Below are positions 28,518-37,131 of a DNA stretch of 64,000 nt, in pieces (position 1 is the stretch's first letter; every line of letters starts with the position of its first letter). The stretch spans positions 1-64,000 of the forward strand of contig NZ_JAQFWQ010000013.1 of NCBI RefSeq assembly GCF_027706725.1, written 5' to 3'. Under the pieces are notes generated by a model. The model searched no databases. It was not told the origin of the DNA and saw only the letters and a list, made by a program, of their open reading frames with translations. Both the position numbers and the translations under genes were made by a program. This stretch comes from Nocardiopsis endophytica (GTDB lineage: Bacteria > Actinomycetota > Actinomycetes > Streptosporangiales > Streptosporangiaceae).

Positions 28518-30488
28518 ATGCCCCCCGTACCGACCCCCCGTACACGCCCGGCGGCGAAGGGCCTGGCCGCCCTCGCCGCCGCGGCCCTTCTCGCGGCTGG
28601 GCCCGTCCCCGCCGCCGCGGACGCCGGCACCGCCACGACCGCCGCCCCCGAGCTCACCGCCGCCGACGTCGACGCCTGGCTCGACGACGTGGTGCCGGAG
28701 TCGCTGCAGGGGGCCGGGGTCCCCGGCGCGGCGGTCAGCGTCGTCGCCGACGGCGAGCTCCTCACCGCCCGCGGCTACGGCGAGGCCCGCACCGGGGCCG
28801 ACGGCGGACGCGTGGTCCCCGTCGACCCCGAGGAGACGCTCTTCCGGCCGGGGTCGGTCTCCAAGCTGTTCACCGCGACCGCCGTGATGCGGCTGGTCGA
28901 GGAGGGAGAGGTGGACCTGGACACCGACGTGCGGGAGTACCTGGACTTCGACCTGCCCACCCGCTTCGATGAACCGGTCACCCTGCGCCACCTGCTCTCG
29001 CACACCGCCGGCTTCGAGGACCGGTTCGCCGGGATGATGCTCCCCGAGGGCCAGGAGCCCGACCTGCGCGCCCACCTGTCCACCGACCCGCCCGAGCAGG
29101 TCTACGAGCCCGGCACGGTGCCCTCCTACTCCAACTACGGCAACGCCCTGGCCGGGTACGTCGTGGAGAACGTCAGCGGCACCGCCTTCGAGGACTACGT
29201 CGCCCGGGAGGTCCTGGAACCGCTGGGCATGGACTCCTCCACCTTCGAGCAGCCCCTCCCGGGCGCGCTCGAAGAGCGCATGGCGGGCGGATACGCCGAC
29301 GCCTCGGCTCCGGCGGAGCCCTTCGAGACCATCGCCGACGTGCCCGCGGGCGGGATGACCACCTCGGCGACCGACATGGCGCGGTTCATGCTCGCGCAGC
29401 TGGACGCGCTGGAGCCGGGCCGCAACGTTCTGGAGCCGCGGACGCTGGAGCTCATGCAATCGCCGGCCCTGGACGAGTCGTCCCTGGGCGCCCTGGCCGA
29501 AGGGCCGCGCATGACGCTGGGCCTCTTCGAGGAGGACCGCAACGGCCGCCGCGTCCTCGGGCACGGCGGCGACACCGCCGTCTTCCATTCGCACCTGACG
29601 CTCTACCCCGACGACGGAGTCGGCATCTTCGTCGCCCTCAACGGCGGGGACGCCCTCACCTCCATGGAGGTGCGCGACGCGCTCCGGTCCGGCTTCGCCG
29701 ACCGCTACCTCCCGGCCGAGGACGCGCAGGAGGCCGCCGTCGAGCCGACCGCCGCCGAGCACGCACAGATGGCGGCGGGTACCTATGAGACGTCGCAGGT
29801 CCCGCACAGCACCTTCATGAACGCCATGAGCCCGCTGGGCGCCCAGACGCGCATCACCGCCCGCGAGGACGGCACCATCCTGCTCACCCCGAGCCCGGAC
29901 ACCATGACCCCTGTGGCCTACGAGGAGGTCGCCCCGTGGGTGTGGCAGGAGGTCGACGGTCAGCGCAGGATCGCCATGCGCGTAGAGGACGGCCGTGTGG
30001 AGGCGATCGGCTACAACAGCGCCTTCACACTGCTGCCGGTCGCGGCCCACCGGGACTCCGCGCTGACCCTCCCGGTGCTGGCGGCCTCGGCGGCCGTCCT
30101 CCTCGCCGCCGCAGTGTCCTGGCCGGTCGGGGCAGTGCTGCGGCGCCGCTCCGGGCGGCCCGCCCGGGACCGCGCCGGGCGCACGGCCCGGGTGCTGACC
30201 CGGATCGGCGCCGGGAGCGCACTGGTCGCCCTCGGCGGGTGGACGGCGGCCTTCCTCCAGGTCATGACGTTCGCCCCGATGGCGCAGGACACGCTGAGGG
30301 CGGTCCTCGTGGCGCAGCTCATCGGCGTCGCCGGCGTCGTCCCCGCGGCGGTCGTGCTCGTCGGCGACGTCCGCCGCAGGGCCGGGTGGAAGCGGTGCCT
30401 GGGCAGCGCCCTCGTGCTGCTCGCCCTGGCCGGGACCGCCTTCTTCGCGGCCGCCCACAGCATGCTCTCCTTCGACCTGACCTACTGA
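28518..30488 (+). CDS. Serine hydrolase (class C beta-lactamase fold) with C-terminal membrane segments
   Basis: 656 aa, secreted or membrane-anchored. Signal peptide at about 1-40 (GLAALAAAALLAAGPVPAAADA). The catalytic domain has SVSK (Ser near 113), YSNYGN (about 204) and HGGDTAV (about 349) as the SxxK, YxN and HxG motifs of the PBP/beta-lactamase class C family. After about residue 520 come three or four hydrophobic helices, as in FmtA/EstB-like membrane esterases. The role may be in cell wall or D-amino-acid peptide turnover. Start ATG follows CAGGAGAG. It is followed within 25 bp by the histidine kinase gene, probably one operon. Confidence 0.88.
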   Translation: MPPVPTPRTRPAAKGLAALAAAALLAAGPVPAAADAGTATTAAPELTAADVDAWLDDVVPESLQGAGVPGAAVSVVADGELLTARGYGEARTGADGGRVVPVDPEETLFRPGSVSKLFTATAVMRLVEEGEVDLDTDVREYLDFDLPTRFDEPVTLRHLLSHTAGFEDRFAGMMLPEGQEPDLRAHLSTDPPEQVYEPGTVPSYSNYGNALAGYVVENVSGTAFEDYVAREVLEPLGMDSSTFEQPLPGALEERMAGGYADASAPAEPFETIADVPAGGMTTSATDMARFMLAQLDALEPGRNVLEPRTLELMQSPALDESSLGALAEGPRMTLGLFEEDRNGRRVLGHGGDTAVFHSHLTLYPDDGVGIFVALNGGDALTSMEVRDALRSGFADRYLPAEDAQEAAVEPTAAEHAQMAAGTYETSQVPHSTFMNAMSPLGAQTRITAREDGTILLTPSPDTMTPVAYEEVAPWVWQEVDGQRRIAMRVEDGRVEAIGYNSAFTLLPVAAHRDSALTLPVLAASAAVLLAAAVSWPVGAVLRRRSGRPARDRAGRTARVLTRIGAGSALVALGGWTAAFLQVMTFAPMAQDTLRAVLVAQLIGVAGVVPAAVVLVGDVRRRAGWKRCLGSALVLLALAGTAFFAAAHSMLSFDLTY

Positions 30489-30511
30489 CAGGAATGCGAC
30501 GGCGACACGGC

Positions 30512-31858
30512 ATGATGCCTTCCGTGACCGATGCGCCCCCCGCGCCCCGCCCCCGCGCCTTCGTCCTCCTGGACGACGGACTCGACCGCCTCGGGCTCAG
30601 GACGCCCTTCTCCCGCGACTGCGCCCTGGCCGTGGCGATGGCGGCCGTCTCCACCGGACTGCTCTGGGTCTTCTCCGGCGTGCTGGAGAACCGGGAGGGC
30701 GTCCACCTGTCCCCGGCGGCCACGGCCCTGCTCGCGCTCCTGGTGTACGGGCAGTCCCTCATGCTGTGCCTGCGGCGCACGCGCCCGGTCCTGTGCGTGG
30801 GCGTGGTGGCGTTCACGCACGTGGGGGTCATGTCCCTGATGCCCCCGCACGTGACCGCCCAGGGGCTCGCCCCGTTCATCGCCGCCTACACCTGCGGTGC
30901 CCACCTGCCCGCCCGCCGGGCGGTCAGGGTCGTTGCCACCGTGACCGCGGCCACGGCACTGGCCGGAACCCTCGTCACAGGACGCCTCCTGGAGGCCCTG
31001 ATCGGGGACCGGGCCGTCCCCGTCGCCTTTCCCAGGACCCCGGAGGGCCTCCCGGTCGTGGCGGCCGGCCTGCTCGCCGTGGCCGTCGCCATGTACGGGG
31101 GATCGGCGTTCATCGGCTACGTCGTGGCGACCCGGCGCGACTACACCGAGCTGGTACGCCTCCGGGCGGCCGAGGCCGTCCAGCGGCAGGAGGAGAAGGC
31201 GGCGAACGCGGTCATGGCCGAACGCGCGCGCATGGCCAGGGAACTGCACGACATCGCCGCCCACCACCTGTCGGGGATGGTGGTGCAGGCCGGAGCGGCC
31301 GAACGCCTGGTGGGCCGCGACGACCAGGCGGCGCGGGAGGCGGTGTGCTGGATCCGGACGCAGGGCAAGGAGACGCTGGACGGCCTGCGCCTGGCCGTGG
31401 GTGCGCTGCGCGACCCGGGGGAGGAGGCGCCGTCGGAGGCGGGGGCGCCCGTCCCCGGGGCGGACGCCGTCGAGCGGCTCGTCCGGGCCGAGCGCGCCCT
31501 GGGGGCGCAGGTCGGCTTCGCCGTCGAGGGTGAACGCCGCGAACTGCCTCCGGTCGCCGACGTGACCGTCTACCGGGTGGCCCAGGAGGCGCTCGCCAAC
31601 GCGCGGGACCACGCGCCCGGGGCGCGTGTGGACGTCCTGCTGCACTACACCGAGGCGCGGGTCGCGGTCCAGGTGGAGAACGCGGAGCCGGAGCCGGGGC
31701 CGCACGGTGGCGGCCGGGGATCCGAGGTGCCGGAGGGCGTCCCGCGCGGAATGGGGCTGATCGGAATGAGGGAGCGGGCGCAGGTGGTCGGGGGCGTGCT
31801 GGAGGCCGGGCCGGCGCCCGGCGGAGGCTGGCGGGTCCGGCTGGAGGTGCCGCGGTGA
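30512..31858 (+). CDS. Sensor histidine kinase (NarL-partner, HisKA_3 type)
   Basis: About 448 aa. Several transmembrane helices fill residues 30-215. The dimerisation/phosphorylation box is ARELHDIAAHHLSGMVVQAG (His near 245), the N-box is EALANARDHAPGA (about 359), and the G-box GMGLIGMRER is near 413. The start is uncertain: in-frame ATG at 30494, 30512 and 30515, none with a good ribosome site. The stop overlaps the response regulator GTG start (GTGA). The signal is unknown; co-transcription with the serine hydrolase suggests a cell-envelope signal. Confidence 0.9.
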   Translation: MMPSVTDAPPAPRPRAFVLLDDGLDRLGLRTPFSRDCALAVAMAAVSTGLLWVFSGVLENREGVHLSPAATALLALLVYGQSLMLCLRRTRPVLCVGVVAFTHVGVMSLMPPHVTAQGLAPFIAAYTCGAHLPARRAVRVVATVTAATALAGTLVTGRLLEALIGDRAVPVAFPRTPEGLPVVAAGLLAVAVAMYGGSAFIGYVVATRRDYTELVRLRAAEAVQRQEEKAANAVMAERARMARELHDIAAHHLSGMVVQAGAAERLVGRDDQAAREAVCWIRTQGKETLDGLRLAVGALRDPGEEAPSEAGAPVPGADAVERLVRAERALGAQVGFAVEGERRELPPVADVTVYRVAQEALANARDHAPGARVDVLLHYTEARVAVQVENAEPEPGPHGGGRGSEVPEGVPRGMGLIGMRERAQVVGGVLEAGPAPGGGWRVRLEVPR

Positions 31859-32508
31859 TCAGGGTGCTGCTGGTGGACGATCAGAAGGTGGTCCGTGCCG
31901 GGTTCCGTGTGATCCTGGACCTGGCCGAGGGCATCGAGGTGGTCGGCGAGTGCGGCGACGGTCCGGAGGCCGTCCGGCAGGCCGCGCTGCTCCGGCCGGA
32001 CGTGGTCTGCATGGACGTGCGGATGCCGGGCGGGGACGGCCTGGCGGCCACCCGCGAGATCCTCGCCGCCGCTCCGGAGGATCCCCCCGAGATCCTCATC
32101 GTCACCACGTTCGACCTGGACGAGTACGTGTTCGGCGCGCTGGAGGCGGGCGCCGCCGGGTTCGTCCTCAAGGACACCGACCCCGACGACCTGGTCGGGG
32201 CGGTGCGCCGGCTGGCCGGCGGCTACGGCCTGGTGGACCAGGCGGTCACCCGCCGGGTGATGGCCGAGTTCGCCCGCCGCCGCGCCCCCGCGGCCCCGGA
32301 CGCGGGGGCGGCGGCCGCGCTCACCGCCCGGGAGACCGAGATCGTGCGCCTGCTCGCCCAGGGCATGTCCAACGCCGAGATCGGTGAGGCGCTGTTCATC
32401 GAGACCACCACGGTCAAGTCGCACCTGGGCCGGGCCATGTCCAAGATCGGTACCCGGGACCGGGTGCAGACGGTGGTCTGGGCCTACAAGAACGGGGTGG
32501 CACGGTGA
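31855..32508 (+). CDS. Response regulator, NarL/LuxR family
   Basis: 217 aa. Receiver domain with acidic pair DDQ (about 9-10), phosphorylation Asp in VVCMDVRMPGGDG (near 54) and Lys in FVLKDTD (near 104). C-terminal LuxR HTH from LTARETEIVRLLAQGMSNAEIGE (about 155-177). The cognate kinase is encoded immediately upstream with a 4-nt overlap. Its targets are not evident; the serine hydrolase operon itself is a candidate. Confidence 0.95.
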   Translation: MIRVLLVDDQKVVRAGFRVILDLAEGIEVVGECGDGPEAVRQAALLRPDVVCMDVRMPGGDGLAATREILAAAPEDPPEILIVTTFDLDEYVFGALEAGAAGFVLKDTDPDDLVGAVRRLAGGYGLVDQAVTRRVMAEFARRRAPAAPDAGAAAALTARETEIVRLLAQGMSNAEIGEALFIETTTVKSHLGRAMSKIGTRDRVQTVVWAYKNGVAR

Positions 32509-32521
32509 CGCGGCGCCGCCT

Positions 32522-33319
32522 TCAGGCTCCGTCGCGGGCCGCGGCGGCGACCTCGCGGACGGCCCGGGCGATGGCGGGGGCGTCCTTCCTGAGGATCGAG
32601 CCGTGGGTGCTGGGCACCTTGGCGCTGATGCCGATGTTGGCGTTGCGCTCGGTCACCCCCGGCAGGCTGCTGCGGATGATCTCCTGCTCGTCGCCGTGGC
32701 TGCCCAGGGACGCCCCGGAGGCCACGACGTACCGGGTGGGGACGGTGATGGCGTCCAGCACCGGGCCAAGCTCGCTCGCGCGGGCGATCTCACCGAGCTC
32801 GATGTTGCTGGCCGCCATCTCCTCGGGGGTCATCCGGGGGACCAGGCCTGTGGGGCGCAGCAGGAAGGCGAAGCGGCCCAATCGCCGGAACGAGGTGCGG
32901 ATGCGCTCCTTCAGCTCGTCGGTGAGCCAGTCGTAGGGCTGGGCCCCGTCGACCAGGACCGCGCCCAGGGTCCGCTCCGGGTACCGCGAGGCGCGGTGCG
33001 CCGCGACGAACGCCCCGTAGGACCAGCCGACGAGGAGGGCGCGCTCAACGCCCCGGGCGTCGAGAACGGCGTCGACGTCGCGCACGGCGGCCTCGAAGGA
33101 GTAGTCGGCCGAGAGCCCGGACTTCTTGCCCCGCGCGCGCTCGTCATAGGTGATGTGGCGCCAGCCGGTGCCGAGTTCGGCGATGGTGCGCCGCCAGTAG
33201 CCCTGGGTGGCGAACTGGCCGTTGAGGTAGAGCACCGGGGGCCCGGCGCGGCCGGTGTCGGTGACGGCCAGGGCGGTGTCGTCGACCGGCACCATGCCGC
33301 TCCATGCGTCCCCCGTCAT
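32522..33319 (-). CDS. Alpha/beta hydrolase
   Basis: 265 aa. Oxyanion region LYLNGQFATQGYW, nucleophile elbow VGWSYGAFVA (Ser near 100), and a late catalytic His in STHGSILRKDAP. No lipid or haloalkane-specific motif is evident. The start overlaps the preceding gene stop by 4 nt. It is the last gene of the four-gene DUF2089 operon and converges on the response regulator with a 13-bp gap. Confidence 0.88.
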   Translation of the reverse strand: MTGDAWSGMVPVDDTALAVTDTGRAGPPVLYLNGQFATQGYWRRTIAELGTGWRHITYDERARGKKSGLSADYSFEAAVRDVDAVLDARGVERALLVGWSYGAFVAAHRASRYPERTLGAVLVDGAQPYDWLTDELKERIRTSFRRLGRFAFLLRPTGLVPRMTPEEMAASNIELGEIARASELGPVLDAITVPTRYVVASGASLGSHGDEQEIIRSSLPGVTERNANIGISAKVPSTHGSILRKDAPAIARAVREVAAAARDGA

Positions 33320-33735
33320 TCGCAGTACACCTGCACCTTCGCGTCGGGGTCGTCGACGTCGACGGTGACGTCGCCGAGGTGGTCGATCAGCGCCTCCAGG
33401 TCCTGCGGCTTGAGCTCGGTGAGGTCGATCGGCACCCCGGCCCTGTCCAGCTCGGCGTTGGCCCGGGCGAGGGCGTGCGGGGGGACCAGGGCCGCCAGCC
33501 GGACCCCGGCGCGCAGGAGCTCGAGGGGGACGCGGACGTTGATCCGGCTGTTCCCCTCGCCGCCGTCGGAGGCGTCCACCAGCACCCGCAGGTACTTCGG
33601 CCGCGCGGCGGGGCGGCCGTCGTCGAGGGCGGCGATCAGCCGTTCGGCCTCGTCCGCGCCGATCTTCTGCTCGGCGACCATTTCGAGGATCTGCCGTCGT
33701 TCTTCGCTCATGTCGTGTCCCTTCGCCTCACTCAT
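33316..33735 (-). CDS. SHOCT-like/YvlB-N-like domain protein
   Basis: 139 aa. Residues 10-40 (RRQILEMVAEQKIGADEAERLIAALDDGR) form the short helical hairpin found at the N-terminus of YvlB/LiaX-type proteins and beside DUF2089 regulators. The middle (INVRVPLELLRAGVRLAALVPP) and end (DVTVDVDDPDAKVQVYCE) resemble the strand-rich continuation. ATG at 33735 overlaps the upstream stop (ATGA). An in-frame ATG at 33711 has a better ribosome site (AAGGGA). It probably works with the DUF2089 regulator in envelope-stress control; inference from context. Confidence 0.75.
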   Translation of the reverse strand: MSEAKGHDMSEERRQILEMVAEQKIGADEAERLIAALDDGRPAARPKYLRVLVDASDGGEGNSRINVRVPLELLRAGVRLAALVPPHALARANAELDRAGVPIDLTELKPQDLEALIDHLGDVTVDVDDPDAKVQVYCE

Positions 33736-33992
33736 CTGATGCTCACGTGGAAGGCGCCGCCGCCCTCCTCGACCTCGAACCGGGTCCCGGGCAGCGCCCA
33801 CAGCACCCTCCCCGCGGCGGCCAGCGCGCGCGCCGGGCCGACACGGTGGGCCAGGCAGACGGCCGCCCCCGCGAGGACCCCGATCAGCAGGAGCGGTGCG
33901 AGCACGACGGCCACCGGTACGACGGGGACGTGCAGTGTCCGCCAGCGCCCGTCGGAGCGCCGCCGCCGCACGGTCACCAGCTGGGGGATCAT
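33732..33992 (-). CDS. Small membrane protein
   Basis: 86 aa. A basic N-terminus (VTVRRRRSDGRWRTLHV) is followed by one or two hydrophobic helices (PVAVVLAPLLLIGVLAGAAVCLAH). Unrecognised, but its position between the DUF2089 and YvlB-like genes, overlapping both by 4 nt, is typical of this operon type. Confidence 0.75.
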   Translation of the reverse strand: MIPQLVTVRRRRSDGRWRTLHVPVVPVAVVLAPLLLIGVLAGAAVCLAHRVGPARALAAAGRVLWALPGTRFEVEEGGGAFHVSIR

Positions 33993-34390
33993 CGCCCGCC
34001 CTCCAGTTCGGCGAGCGCCTCCTCGGCGGTGATCTCCCCCCGCCGCAGGCGGTCGACCACGTCGGCGCGGCTGGGCCCCGGGTCGGTGTCGACGAACTCC
34101 AGCTGCCCGGCGATCCGGTTCAGCCGCGCCTTGACCGTCGGATAGCTGATCCCGAAGGTCCGCTCCATCTCCTTGATCGACCCGTGCGCCCGCAGGAACG
34201 CCGCGACGAACACCTGGTCCTCGGCGGCGAGCCGGGCGAGCTGAGGGGGCTCGAAGTCGCCCTCGACCGCGATCCCGCTTCCGGTGAGCCGCACCCGCTC
34301 CACCGTGAACGGCTCCCCGCGCGTCAGGTCCGTCAACGCCTGCCAGTCCACCCCGGGCCTCCTCGCTCTCGCCGTCTTCGACAACGTCAT
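33989..34390 (-). CDS. DUF2089 family transcriptional regulator
   Basis: 133 aa. The opening VDWQALTDLTRGEPFTVERV, the AAEDQVFVAAFLRAHGSIKEMERTFGISYPTVKARL helix-turn-helix (about 60-95) and a C-terminal helix ILRRGEITAEEALAEL-like segment match DUF2089. ATG at 34390; the open frame runs on upstream without a better start. First gene of a four-gene overlapping operon ending in the alpha/beta hydrolase. The AT-rich upstream region carries a duplicated motif that it may bind. Confidence 0.88.
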   Translation of the reverse strand: MTLSKTARARRPGVDWQALTDLTRGEPFTVERVRLTGSGIAVEGDFEPPQLARLAAEDQVFVAAFLRAHGSIKEMERTFGISYPTVKARLNRIAGQLEFVDTDPGPSRADVVDRLRRGEITAEEALAELEGGR

Positions 34391-34396
34391 GTCTAT

Positions 34397-34442
34397 CTTG
34401 ATTTTATTGAGTCTACAAGGCGGAAACCTTAATTTTCTTAAG
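34397..34442. promoter_or_regulatory. Duplicated AT-rich operator upstream of the DUF2089 operon
   Basis: CTTGATTTTATTGAG (34397-34411) and CTTAATTTTCTTAAG (34428-34442) share the pattern CTTrATTTTmTTrAG with centres 31 bp apart, about three helical turns. The second has perfect 5-bp inverted arms. This AT-rich patch stands out sharply from its GC-rich surroundings. Likely autoregulatory sites. Confidence 0.65.
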
Positions 34443-34462
34443 TCGACCCTGGACATAGAGAA

Positions 34463-34491
34463 GGCCCCGGCCGCTCGTGGCGGCCGGGGCC
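34463..34491 (-). terminator. Terminator of the acyl-CoA dehydrogenase gene
   Basis: Perfect 12-bp stem GGCCCCGGCCGC / GCGGCCGGGGCC with 5-nt loop, 20 bp past the truncated dehydrogenase stop. On the minus strand it is followed by TTCTCTATG. Confidence 0.85.
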
Positions 34492-34510
34492 CTCCGGTGC
34501 CCCGCGGGGC

Positions 34511-34570
34511 CTACTTCAGCAGCTGGCGGGCCATCACCATGCGCTGGATCTGGTTGGTGCCCTCGTAGAT
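34511..34570 (-). pseudogene. 3' end of an acyl-CoA dehydrogenase gene, cut by element insertion
   Basis: Read on the minus strand, the last 19 codons encode IYEGTNQIQRMVMARQLLK followed by TAG, the very conserved C-terminus of acyl-CoA dehydrogenases. The reading upstream of 34570 (TTSLNTQ) no longer matches that family (normally KITQ before IYEG) and uses codons such as ACT CAA that are rare here. The homology therefore stops at about 34570, with the normal terminator still in place. This is the host side of the left junction of the integrated element. Confidence 0.85.
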
Positions 34571-34840
34571 TTGAGTGTTCAACGAGGTGGTGTTTCGCCA
34601 CCAGCGGCGGACCTCCGTAGAGGGTGCTTCACCTGCATGAACCTCGCTCACGAGTACCCGTCGTTTCTCGTTGGTTCCCAGTCCCGGACGGAACAGGGAC
34701 GGAACAGCGGTGGGCTACGACTTCGTGCGTCGGTCACCCGATCGCAAGCGCCAAGACGCCGACCGCTGCGCCCGCAAAACGTGTTGGAAACTTCTGGTGT
34801 TCATCTAATCCGACAGCACCGTTTTTCGTACACTCTGGGG

Positions 34841-36043
34841 GTGGACACCGCCCTCGCGCTCCCTGACGACCCCCTCGCTCCCGCGCCGGCGTCCGGCGGC
34901 GGGGCGCTGATCGGCTACGCCCGCGTCTCCACCCGCGAACAGAAGCTCGACCGCCAGCTTCGCGCCCTTGAAACGGCCGGGTGCGCCAAGGTCTTCGCCG
35001 ACAAGAAGTCGGGGAAGAACGCCCAGCGCCCCGAGCTGAAAGCGTGTCTGGCCTACCTGCGCCCCGGGGACACCCTCGTCGTCCCCGCCCTGGACCGGCT
35101 CGCCCGCTCACTCCAGGACCTCATCACCCTCGTAGGCGATCTGCGTCGCGCCGGGGTGGGCTTCCGCTCCTTGCACGAAGCCCTGGACACCACCACACCC
35201 GGTGGCAGGCTCGTGTTCCACGTCTTCGCCGCCCTGGCCGAGTTCATCCGCGAAGTCATCGTCGAGGGCACCAAGGAGGGCCTGGACGCCGCCCGCGCCT
35301 CCGGCAAGCGCCTGGGCCGACCCCCAGCCATGACCCCGGAGCAGGTCCGCCACGCCCGCGACCTGCTGAGCCGCCCCGACAACTCCGTGGCCTCCATCGC
35401 CCGTCTGCTCGGGGTGTCCCGTTCGACCTTGTACAAGCACGTGCCGGAGCTGTCCGGTGGCCGCCGCACCACGTCGATTCCAACCTCTGAGGAGACCCCG
35501 ATGACGATCATCCCCCCACGCTTCGCCGACGCCACCACCACGCTGGCCGAGGCGGATCAGTGGTGCGATTCGGTGCTCAACGGTGCCACGACACGGCTGT
35601 TGCTCTTGGGGCCGATCTGGAGCGGTAAGACCCACCACGCCTACGCCATGATCAAGCGGATTCTGGATGCCGGATACCCGACCAAGGACATCAGCGTGCA
35701 CGAGTCCTACGACCTCGTCTACAAGAACAGTTACAAGCCGAGGGACTTCGAGGCTGGCACCCCGGTCACCTTCATGGACGACCTCACCGACCGCGTCGAC
35801 AACAGAGTCGGAATCACTAGGGAACTCGCCGTGGACGATCCCATGGTCCAGTCGGTGATGGCCGCGGGCCAGGGCGCGCTGATCGACGCTGTCGACCGGC
35901 TCGTCTCCCGTTCCGACGCTTCCTGGATCGCCTGTGCGTCGGGCAAGGAGGCACTGGCCATCTGCCTGGGAGAGGACGTCGCGGAGAAACTGATCACCAG
36001 CGCGCACATGGTGGTCGAACTCCCACCCCGCCCGCTGCCCTGA
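34841..36043 (+). CDS. Serine recombinase fused in frame to a P-loop ATPase
   Basis: 400 aa in one frame. Residues 20-160 are a resolvase/invertase catalytic domain (ALIGYARVSTREQKLDRQL with catalytic Ser, VPALDRLARSLQDL, EFIREVIVEGTKEG), followed by a resolvase HTH (SVASIARLLGVSRSTLYKHVP, about 186-206). From about 221 a second protein begins, MTIIPPRFADATTTL, with Walker A GPIWSGKTH (about 252) and Walker-B-like TPVTFMDDLTD (about 309). An ATG at 35501 preceded by TGAGGAG could start the ATPase separately. GTG at 34841 lies 7 nt after TACACT, a possible leaderless start. First gene inside the left end of the element. Confidence 0.75.
   Translation: MDTALALPDDPLAPAPASGGGALIGYARVSTREQKLDRQLRALETAGCAKVFADKKSGKNAQRPELKACLAYLRPGDTLVVPALDRLARSLQDLITLVGDLRRAGVGFRSLHEALDTTTPGGRLVFHVFAALAEFIREVIVEGTKEGLDAARASGKRLGRPPAMTPEQVRHARDLLSRPDNSVASIARLLGVSRSTLYKHVPELSGGRRTTSIPTSEETPMTIIPPRFADATTTLAEADQWCDSVLNGATTRLLLLGPIWSGKTHHAYAMIKRILDAGYPTKDISVHESYDLVYKNSYKPRDFEAGTPVTFMDDLTDRVDNRVGITRELAVDDPMVQSVMAAGQGALIDAVDRLVSRSDASWIACASGKEALAICLGEDVAEKLITSAHMVVELPPRPLP
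35488..35503 (+). promoter_or_regulatory. Internal ribosome site and ATG within the recombinase-ATPase frame
   Basis: TGAGGAG (35488-35494) precedes ATG (35501) by 6 nt, at the exact join of recombinase and ATPase domains. The TGA is out of frame, so the reading frame is continuous. It looks like two formerly overlapping cistrons that became joined, or a gene making both a fusion and a free ATPase. Confidence 0.55.
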
Positions 36044-36204
36044 ACCGGCATCCTTCACAAGGACCCGGCCCCGAAAGAACTGAAATGCAGGCACACCAGG
36101 ACCTACCGATCAGGCACTATCGGACCAGCATCCGGTTCCCGATGGAACCACCGACCCGAGTGGAGTGACCGTGAAGTCGAGCGACTTCTTCGTGACGCGA
36201 CCCG

Positions 36205-37110
36205 TTGAGGCGGCCGCTGACAACCCGTTCGCCGATCCGTGGGACCCTCCCCGAGCTCAACGAAGACCTCCTCATCTCGCTTCGCCACGGCCCGATCGAG
36301 GGCACCGATGACATCCGTGCAGCGCTGGCGCTACTGGATCTGGTCCGCAGCGAGTTGGAGGCCTTCAGCACCAACAGTGAGGAGGTCCTGACCAACCCAG
36401 AGATCGAGAACGCGATCCGGACTCTGGAAGCGATGACGCGCCGCGTGGGCGTGGATCTCAAGGTGCCATTCCGCGACTTCGCCAAGTTTCGCACTTACTG
36501 GCTTCGCAACGATGGGTACGGCTCATGGGAGGCACGGCGGCAGATCCTGGACGAGCTGTTCGAGCCGCCCCGTGAACGGCTCATCGCACTCGACGACGCC
36601 CGCCTCACCCCGATCCTGCCTGAGCGGTCGCTGGCGAATCTGAAGGATCCAGCCGCGATCCACGAACACCTGCGGCGGATCCAACGCGCCATCGCAGATG
36701 ACCCGGCACAGGTCCTCGGGAGCGCCAAGGAGCTGATCGAAAGCACGGCCAAGATCGTGCTCGACGCGCGCGGCCTCCCCGTGGACGATCGAGCGGACTT
36801 CCCCGCTCTGGTTAAATCCGCACAGCAGGCTCTGAGGCTGCATCCGTCAGCACACGTTCCAGGGCCAGACGGGCACAACGCCGTGAAGCAGATTCTGGGG
36901 GCGGCCTCCAACATGGCCAACGCCGTAGGAGAGCTGCGCAACCGCTACGGCACCGGCCACGGGCCCGTAAGTGGCCGGGCGGGGCTCGGCGCCCGTCATG
37001 CCCACCTGGCAGTGAACGCGGCGACCACCTGGTGCCAGCTCATGCTCGACACCCTCGCTGACGAGAAAGCGCCCTGGCGCAACCAGACACCAGAGGCTCC
37101 AAGCGCCTGA
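36205..37110 (+). CDS. Abortive-infection protein with Abi_C domain (start uncertain, possible frameshift)
   Basis: About 301 aa. The C-terminal half matches the Abi_C domain: KELIESTAKIVLDARGL (about 174-190), NAVKQILGAASNMANAVGELRNRYGTGHG (about 226-254) and RHAHLAVNAATTWCQLMLDT. Such proteins are linked to phage defence. The N-terminus is doubtful: TTG 36205 has no ribosome site, while GTG 36171 with GGAG upstream opens another frame (VKSSDFFVTRPVEAAADNPF) that would join this one by a shift near the C-rich stretch at about 36244. Lies with an unrecognised gene behind it in the left arm of the element. Confidence 0.75.
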   Translation: MRRPLTTRSPIRGTLPELNEDLLISLRHGPIEGTDDIRAALALLDLVRSELEAFSTNSEEVLTNPEIENAIRTLEAMTRRVGVDLKVPFRDFAKFRTYWLRNDGYGSWEARRQILDELFEPPRERLIALDDARLTPILPERSLANLKDPAAIHEHLRRIQRAIADDPAQVLGSAKELIESTAKIVLDARGLPVDDRADFPALVKSAQQALRLHPSAHVPGPDGHNAVKQILGAASNMANAVGELRNRYGTGHGPVSGRAGLGARHAHLAVNAATTWCQLMLDTLADEKAPWRNQTPEAPSA

Positions 37111-37131
37111 AAAGGGGAAGGGTTAGGCCAC

